This document shows, in pieces, positions 58,010 through 64,000 of a stretch of DNA of 64,000 nt. The DNA comes from Stropharia rugosoannulata (taxonomy: Eukaryota; Basidiomycota; Agaricomycetes; Agaricales; Strophariaceae): NCBI GenBank assembly GCA_028532985.1, contig JANCIK010000013.1, forward strand, positions 1 through 64,000, in the 5' to 3' direction. How positions within the stretch are numbered: the first letter of the stretch is position 1; each line of letters begins with the position of its first letter. Under the pieces are notes generated by a model, which searched no databases, was not told the origin of the DNA, and saw only the letters and a list, made by a program, of their open reading frames with translations. Both the position numbers and the translations under genes were made by a program.

Positions 58010-58424
58010 TCTAGTTATGACATTGCCAGCGTCGCTTGTTTGTATGAGTATGAAGAGTCTGTGCATCCCGGGCCTGGTAAAATTTGCATACAGGTGTATG
58101 GTGCCATATCCAACACATACCCCCCTCATTAATCATTGCGGCTGCGCACAATGTGCATGCATTTCCCACGGTGTGCGATGTGGCCCATCCTTGTCCATTC
58201 GGAACAATGTATGGTGAGTATAGCACCGCAATTGACCGTTATTGAAGACATGTAGTATTCATGGAAGCCTTGTGCATATGTACTATTTTTAGACACTAGA
58301 ACTTTGCGAGTGAAGTCCACCTAGCTTCTGTCCAACTTCTTGCAGACGTGGACGGACCTTTCTGCAAAAGTCTGATGCAATGGGAGGTATAAGTAGTGGG
58401 AGGATTACAACCGAAACAAACGAG

Positions 58425-58540
58425 ATGAAGGAGAAGCGCAGATTAGAGACTATCGAGCGGCGATGTCGACTGCTCGCTCAGTTATTACAAGAAGATGTAG
58501 AATCGGCGGGAAGTCTGCAGGACAAGGACTCGAGAAGCAG
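58425..58540 (+). CDS. Possible first exon, basic helical peptide
   Basis: ATG opens a 38-codon charged stretch (MKEKRRLETIERRCRLLAQL) ending at a GTAAGG donor; TATAAGTA lies about 37 bp upstream. No following exon was found. Treat as a candidate only. Confidence 0.2.
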
Positions 58541-59094
58541 GTAAGGCCTAGCCGAATATGATAAAAAAATGTGGAATACCTGATGAAGGTGGCATGAGGT
58601 TTAGCAAGGATTCACCATTAGCAACAGGTAAGGCTGGTGCATAAGCGCTGAGCACTGAATGCCCACCGTGGGAGAGGGAAAGACGGTGAATGCCAGTGGC
58701 TGATGATAAATTCACCATCAACTGACAAATACACTGGTACTATACAATATCCGGGAGGATTCTTTACAGCCCATGGAACACAGAAGTATATTTGTGTAGT
58801 AAACGAAGTATGACCTGGGACGTTATTTCATTTCGTAACGACGCCGAGAAAACGCGTAAGCTTCGTGTTAATCATCCCGAACAAATAGATATAATTTCTT
58901 ACGTAGCGAGCCCTGTAGATTAGCTCGTTCTACCTGCTGAGTGATTTAGAACATCTTCCATCTTTATTTAGAACCCGGATAGATACCGAGAATCTCTCGG
59001 ATATAACTCCGAACATGTTGGGATACACTGAGCGTCTTTCTATAAGTATATGCTTGTCTCTACGAGTAATCCCCAATATACATACGAAGCGTTT

Positions 59095-60178
59095 ATGGAC
59101 CCCTCTACTATATACCTTATTTCTGGTGCAAACAGAGGCATAGGTAACAAGACATGCTGCATATCATGCCCATTTCTGGGCGCATATTCGAGCGCATCCT
59201 CACCTTTTTCAACGTAGGTCTGGCTCTTGTCACAAACATTCTGATCAACAATCCCACTGCATATGTATATGCAGGAGCACGAAGCCCGGACACCGCAACT
59301 GCCCTTCACGACCTGCGTGTGGAGCATGCAGAGCGTTTGTCCATTGTCAAGCTCGTTTCTGCGGACATATTAGGAAATAAGACTGTAGCGGAAGATATTG
59401 CGCGCGCCCATGGACGTGTTGACACAGTCATCGCGAATGCTGGTGAGTATGCTTATCCACGAAAAATATTTGAAGGAATGACTGTCTACATACTTGAAGC
59501 CACGTGTTCTACCTACGGGCGCGTCGATTCCGTAGACCCAAAGGGCATTGATGAACATTTCCACGTGAGGGTATTTCTTAGAGAATTTGAAAATATAATG
59601 ACACTGAGGTTTCCTGCTATCACTTAGGTTAATGTCACAGGCACCATCGTTCTGTTTCAGGCCGTAGTGTCAATCCTCAGGATGAGTGCTTCACCACGTT
59701 TCATTCCAATCAGCAGCTCTGCTGGGCAACTCAGCGGACGCGTTGTCACTCTGAACTTCGGAAGCGTTGCCTATAGTTCGTCAAAAGCTGCACTTAATTG
59801 GGTGGCTAGAAAAATGCATTTCGAAAATGAATGGTTAGGTGTGCCATAAATATTACTCCTCACTGCGTATTGCTCATGCAAACTTCACAGTCGTCTTTCC
59901 TGTATGTCCTGGACCTGTCAATACCGACATGTGTGCGTAAATTAGAACCAACAGTTCTCTGAAATTACTGACATGTACGTATTTTCAATACAGTTCGCGC
60001 CAACTTATCTAAGGACGACAATGGAGCTTTCCCCTACAAACAAGACGAAAGCAGCATGAGAAATGTGCCAACCGCAGAAGGCGCGGCAGCCGCCTTGTTG
60101 AAGATTATCAACGCTTCCACACGCGAGGAAGTAGGTGGAAAGTTCATCCGTGTCCCGGGTGACGAGATTGCTTGGTAA
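59095..60178 (+). CDS. Short-chain dehydrogenase/reductase
   Basis: Six exons, 59,095-59,143, 59,218-59,442, 59,500-59,564, 59,628-59,838, 59,891-59,932 and 59,994-60,178, give 258 aa, normal for a classical NAD(P)-dependent reductase. The nucleotide-binding loop is SGANRGIG (10-17). The catalytic residues are Ser in ISSSAG (about 142-144), Tyr162 and Lys166 (YSSSK). The C-terminal part has PGPVNTDM, typical of the family. It resembles the fungal ketoreductases called norsolorinic acid reductase-like, but the substrate cannot be read from sequence. One oddity: removing the 57-bp intron 59,443-59,499 turns the structural motif NAG into NAA; keeping it in frame would leave NAG plus 19 residues. 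Either the enzyme has Ala here or the splice differs. Cytosolic location is likely, as no signal or membrane segment is seen. Confidence 0.85.
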
Positions 60179-60308
60179 ATAGAGCAGACATAGCATAGTG
60201 AAGGCGATGTAGGGCTCATGAAATGTTTCTGCAATAACGATCTTCTCAACAGTCGTCTCGATTATGCTTTCCAACCCCTTTCGACTAACCCGTTGTTAGA
60301 AGTGATGA

Positions 60309-60546
60309 TGTAAGGACGTTGTCCTTACATCGATCTCTTGGGGTTTGTCACCTGATGCGTCCTATAAGACGCGTCCCTTCTCGCTTCGTCCTTCAGACCT
60401 TTTTTTTGGCTCTCACATCCATCCTGTCGTCGTCGCTCTCCTGTCGTAGCCTACGAAGTCCCGAATACACACGCGTTCTGTTTCCGTTTGTGTGATTCGT
60501 GGGCCTTCTTCTCTCCTCTCAGTGTTTGCCGCACGGCGGCTTTCCA
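60309..60546. mobile_element. Solo LTR with 5-bp target duplication
   Basis: A 238-bp segment starts TGTAAGGAC-GTT-GTCCTTACA, a palindromic end common in fungal Copia or Gypsy LTRs, and ends TTTCCA, so it has the TG...CA limits. GATGA lies directly before it (60,304-60,308) and directly after it (60,547-60,551). Internal sequence holds CCTATAAGA, a likely promoter. No internal retrotransposon genes remain, so the element was reduced by LTR-LTR recombination. Confidence 0.75.
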
Positions 60547-60956
60547 GATGAATAAACGCATTCATTTCATGCAATGGGAAAACGAAAATTGCTGTTTATA
60601 TAAAGTTATCTACCTAATCAACTAGAAAGAAGCGTAGCCGACGCGTAGCCATCCACAAGAGCTAAATATAGACAATGGAAACGACCAATGCATTGTCGAT
60701 GTCTTCTCTATGTGTGGTTATATCATGCGTGTGATTTCATCCCCAATTTTCTATGAGAACGATGGGAATCATATAATAGACATTAAGTTCCATCATGGAT
60801 TGTACTGTCCGACAGGAAACTGAAATTAAGCTAAGAGGTCTATTTAACTGATGTGCTATGCACAAAAATGTTGTATATACATGTGCATGAACGTTTGAAC
60901 GCCCTTAAGACACGTTTCTGTCTCACCTTGCCTTCCTGATACATAAAAGTGACACT
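60547..60956. other. Intergenic, no gene seen
   Basis: AT-rich flank of the solo LTR with no recognised feature. Confidence 0.45.
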
Positions 60957-61457
60957 ATGAAACTCGAAGAGACCTTTCATTTTGACCACGACAAATACGA
61001 GCAAGAGCCTCATAAAAAGGATTTGCCGCACATCGAACTGGCCAAAGAGAGTCATCAAAAGCGCCTCTCCTCTAAAAATCATGCCGAATCTGGCCTCGCC
61101 GCGGTCGTGTCAACGAGACGTCACTTCCTCATCGCTACCGCTCTCGCGTCGAATTGAATAAACTCAAAATACTGGAAGCCAAATCGACACGGCGCGGTCA
61201 CCCACCTATCAAAGAGTGCAGCTCCAAGGACGCGGACCTGAAATTTAGTGTATTCTTCGGGGCAAAGTTTGGTCGAGATCGTGCTCGATGCAGCTCTACT
61301 AGGCGACGCGGCTGCGGGCCAGAACCAGGAATACACAAATAACGCTAAGCTAAACGAGTTCTTGACCACGAATGTTGAGAACGTCGCAGCCTTCCTCGCC
61401 AATGCCACTGGCAATGATATTGTTTCACAAGCATTACCTGCCACAAACTCCAAGTAG
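60957..61457 (+). pseudogene. Decayed or unresolved gene
   Basis: An ATG at 60,957 opens a 66-aa charged stretch (MKLEETFHFDHDKYEQEPHK). After a break, a second stretch at about 61,246-61,457 reads SSGQSLVEIVLDAALLGDAA and ends ALPATNSK. I found no introns that join the two cleanly. It may be an old gene with a frameshift, or two exons of one I cannot model. No family recognised. Confidence 0.3.
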
Positions 61458-62162
61458 GTTTATCTAAACGCTTAATTTAAATGCGACTCATATTTGTTTG
61501 AACATCACATTAAATACAACAGCGAGAAAGGAAGACATCTAAAGGGAGCAAAGATTAGTCATACGCACTCAGAAAATAAGAAGAAAATCGGAAAATTCAT
61601 AACGAAGATGCGGGAGAGTCCACGGTTGACCTTGGCAGTAACGTTACGAATGAGGCTGATGAAAATGACGGAGCTATCGAATGCGTAGATTTGAACTCAT
61701 AGAACGCAGACAAGATGTATTCCTTCAAAATACTTAAAACTTTATGCATTAGTCGGGCTGCCATCCTGTGAATATCAGTCTGCGGCAGAAAATCGATTCG
61801 ATTGACCAGAGCTGATCTTAGACTGAATGATATTGGGCTAGAGCTCCTATAAGTTTTGACCACTAACAAAGTTTCGTGTGAAGGAGAAGTGGTCACGGTG
61901 GCATATACAGGTGGACAATTGTCGCGCACGGCGCTCAAGCTCTACCACCCCATCCGGCGCCAATTTTAATGATTTTGACAGCCTGGAAGTCGAAGAGGAC
62001 GAAAACGGTACCGCGTATGGTTATCAAAGCAAGGCTTCAGCACTCGGAGAAAGAAAACATGTGCAAACAATTAATTAATCCATGGGAATGGAGAGAATCT
62101 TTCACGATCAAGACATCAGCTAGGATGATTTGTGCATGAGTACGTATGGTCTCAACTACATG
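61458..62162. other. Intergenic, no gene seen
   Basis: Only short unrelated open frames on both strands. Confidence 0.45.
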
Positions 62163-62958
62163 TTAATTAATAGTCGAGTACTCCGTTAATTCTGAAAGCA
62201 GAGTCTTCCATATACCACCATTTAATCCTAAGATCGTGCCCCATCTTGGGTTGGCATCTCCCCATGCCTTATTAAGCCATACAAGATGTCCCCCCACAAC
62301 GAAATCTGCCCAACTAGGTACGTTTCCCATCATGAAAGGACCGTCCGTCTTTGCATACCAAGCAGCTAACTTGCCAAATCCAGCTTCCACCTTGGCCCAC
62401 TCCACCTCGGCCTCGTCTCCAGTTGGCACGACATCCTCTAGGGTTTTTCCAAACGCTTTCTCCCTTGTTGAGCGGAAGTAATCCAGGCTTTCAGTGTTGA
62501 GTATGGCGATAACGGGTGGGATGACGAAGACCCAGAGCGCATCGAGCTTCTGATCGAATTGATTATCGAAATCGATCTGCAGACCTAGAGTGTTGTTGGG
62601 GAAGATCTTCATCCCATCTGGGTACTGCCGCTCGAGGTACTCGGCGATAAGAGGCGAATCAGCAATATAAGAGCCAGTCGAAGGGTCGTGGATGGCGGGA
62701 AGGGTGTAGTTTACCTTACCCGTTTGTCCAACCGAAGTAGGGGGGATACCGAGTTCTTTACAGCGTCTTTCGATGTCAGGGTACTCGACCCACTCAGTCT
62801 TGTATGGGAGTTTCTTCAAGTTAAGGCAATATCTACACGCCAAGGCGTATCAGATAATCTTGTCATATTGTTAAACCTAATACCACCAACCTGACTTTCC
62901 AGGTGTTAGGTGACCAGGGCCCAACTTTGGATGGAATGTCGTAGAAGATAATTGTCAT
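62163..62958 (-). CDS. Glutathione S-transferase, etherase (LigE)-like
   Basis: Two exons, 62,958-62,891 and 62,832-62,163, joined by a 58-bp intron (GTTGGT to TGTAG), give 245 aa. The N-terminal thioredoxin-like domain (about 1-95) starts MTIIFYDIPSKVGPWSPNTW and has the pattern WVEYPDIERRCKELGIPPTS, then LPAIHDPSTGSYIADSPLIA, where the cis-Pro and the Asp-Ser pair bind glutathione. The rest is the helical C-terminal domain (PSWADFVVGGHLVW). These motifs match the group of fungal transferases related to bacterial beta-etherase LigE, which is enlarged in wood-decay fungi and linked to handling lignin-derived or other aromatic compounds in the cytosol. Length is normal and nothing looks broken. 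The assignment to that subclass is from motif memory. Confidence 0.85.
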
Positions 62959-63441
62959 GGCGCTGCAGGGTGTTCGGCGGGATTCAAACAGTGAAAGATC
63001 TGTAACCACATTTATATTCGTCCAAAGTCGCCCCATATATCCGTGTACTTGGAGCCATGTGGGCATCTTCTGGATAGAGCTCTATTTTTCCCACATACAA
63101 TAGTGTCGCCCTTGTCCTCTAAAATTATCTGTATCGCTACATACAGTCGCTCGTGAGATATGTGAAGCAAATAAATAATCGAAACCATTGGCTTGAAACA
63201 CCGCTTATGTGGATCTTCCAAAGGTGGGAGTGTCCTTGTACAATGATTTTTTCTCCTTTAGAAACAACTGGAATAATTAAGGTTCAATTTGAGATCGTGT
63301 TGGATGTGTCTGTTACCGACCGACCAGTTATGAGTTTAAGTTACCGGTTACCGCTCATACTCGTATTGCTTACAGATTCCCCAATAATTGCTGGAGGCTG
63401 GTAGGCAATAAGTGTTAGTATTGAAGTCATTCACCGCTGTT
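62959..63441. other. Intergenic, no gene seen
   Basis: Short region with the promoter of the glutathione transferase on the left and the 3' flank of the membrane-protein gene on the right. No feature recognised. Confidence 0.45.
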
Positions 63442-64000
63442 TCAACTAACCAGCGAGGAGTTATCAACACAGTCTTCAAGGCGCTTTCTTGTATATCGGT
63501 ATACACGGCAGGCCATAATGTTAGTGAGGATCATATTTGGAAGGGTGAACATCGTTCTCGTTGCTGGGGGTGTTGAAGAGCGGAACATCGTAGCTACCGT
63601 CAAGGCGTTACTCATAAGAGTTATACTATGGACAAACGGTAAGTTTGCCGTCGAAGACCAAACGGACATGAGTAAACCCGCTTACAAGTAGTATTTTTGG
63701 CCGTCACGAAGCATGCCCCGACTGAAAGCTGGAAGATATCTCCCCAACAGAGCGATCTTCAGTCCATTGCGAATTTCTACTTCGATGTAAGCGTTATGAG
63801 CTAGTCTCCACGATATTGCGCAGAACACCAGGGTGTCATTGACCAGCGGTGCAAGTATTGCAGTGTACACAATACCCGGAATGTGCCCGTCTTCACAATA
63901 TCGTGTTGTCCCGACGTTCTGGCCAGCGACCGTGATAGCAATCAACGTCGTTGATCCTACGACGAAAAGCCAAAGGCAGAAAAATGGAATGACGATGCGT
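63442..64000 (-). CDS. Multi-pass membrane protein (DUF6533-like), 3' part
   Basis: The reverse-strand frame enters from the right edge, so the 5' part lies outside the window. Visible exons are 64,000-63,686 and 63,625-63,442, joined by a 60-bp intron. The sequence has a hydrophobic segment (IVIPFFCLWLFVVGSTTLIA), an extracellular-type loop (NVGTTRYCEDG), a second hydrophobic stretch (YTAILAPLVNDTLVFCAISW), the motif LRDGQKYY and, in the last exon, TMFTLPNMILTNIMACRVYR. This order (LLRDGQxYY, then a last helix, then NxMACRVYR) is typical of a large group of seven-helix proteins found in Agaricomycetes; their function is unknown. Several such genes usually occur per genome. Confidence 0.75.

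Larger units (their letters stand above)
57694..59094. other. Intergenic with a fold-back and a doubtful exon
   Basis: It contains the inverted repeat at 57,929-58,009 and, at 58,425-58,540, an ATG-initiated stretch with a GTAAGG donor. Nothing else is recognised; the right end holds the promoter of the short-chain dehydrogenase (TATAAGTATA near 59,041). Confidence 0.4.

Noticed and set aside
60309..60329. Palindrome TGTAAGGAC-GTT-GTCCTTACA as transcription terminator of the dehydrogenase
   Set aside because: It is the end of a solo LTR with TG...CA limits and a 5-bp target duplication, which explains it better.

Overview
The window is the left end of a fungal chromosome, most likely from an Agaricomycete (mushroom or polypore). 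It opens with CCCTAAA telomere repeats. Its genes carry many short GT-AG introns of about 45-65 bp, and the families are typical of these fungi: a Ste6-type ABC exporter, an unspecific peroxygenase, an etherase-like glutathione transferase, an F-box protein, a DUF2235/WD40 protein and a DUF6533-like membrane protein. The host assignment is inferred from this gene content, not from a search.

Positions 1-23,080 are subtelomere. After the telomere come four satellite blocks built on short GC-rich palindromes: satellite A (120-bp unit, 102-7935), satellite B (about 95-bp unit, 12.3-14.9 kb), a second A-type array with an inverted start (15,184-20,712), and satellite C (119-bp unit, 20,904-22,865). 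A CCCAACCC-rich element of about 185-245 bp closes each segment; there are four copies. One intact-looking gene of unknown family (8257-11,167, about 931 aa) sits inside this block.

Positions 23.1-30 kb are a decayed zone. It holds reverse-strand exon remnants, a C2H2 zinc-finger gene with a nonsense codon, and a GCGTGGC-rich low-complexity tract with long G runs.

From 30 kb on the DNA is ordinary, gene-bearing chromosome: an unknown protein behind a duplicated promoter (30.65-32.5 kb), the STE6-like transporter (33.5-38.3 kb, reverse), a secreted peroxygenase (40.6-41.9 kb), an F-box protein (42.7-44.2 kb, reverse), a secreted histidine-rich protein with a truncated tandem copy (46.1-47.3 kb, reverse), an intact Tc1-type transposon (50,730-52,052), a 16-exon DUF2235-helical repeat-WD40 protein (53.5-57.7 kb), a short-chain dehydrogenase (59.1-60.2 kb), a solo LTR (60,309-60,546), a glutathione transferase (62.2-63.0 kb, reverse) and the 3' part of a membrane protein running off the right edge. 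Peroxygenase, reductase and glutathione transferase together fit oxidation and detoxification of plant aromatics, but they are not a tight cluster.

The strongest candidates for something undescribed are the shared palindrome core of the three satellites, including an inverted core in satellite C and paired arm changes in satellite B, and the DUF2235-WD40 protein, whose layout resembles an innate-immunity or incompatibility receptor without a NACHT domain.
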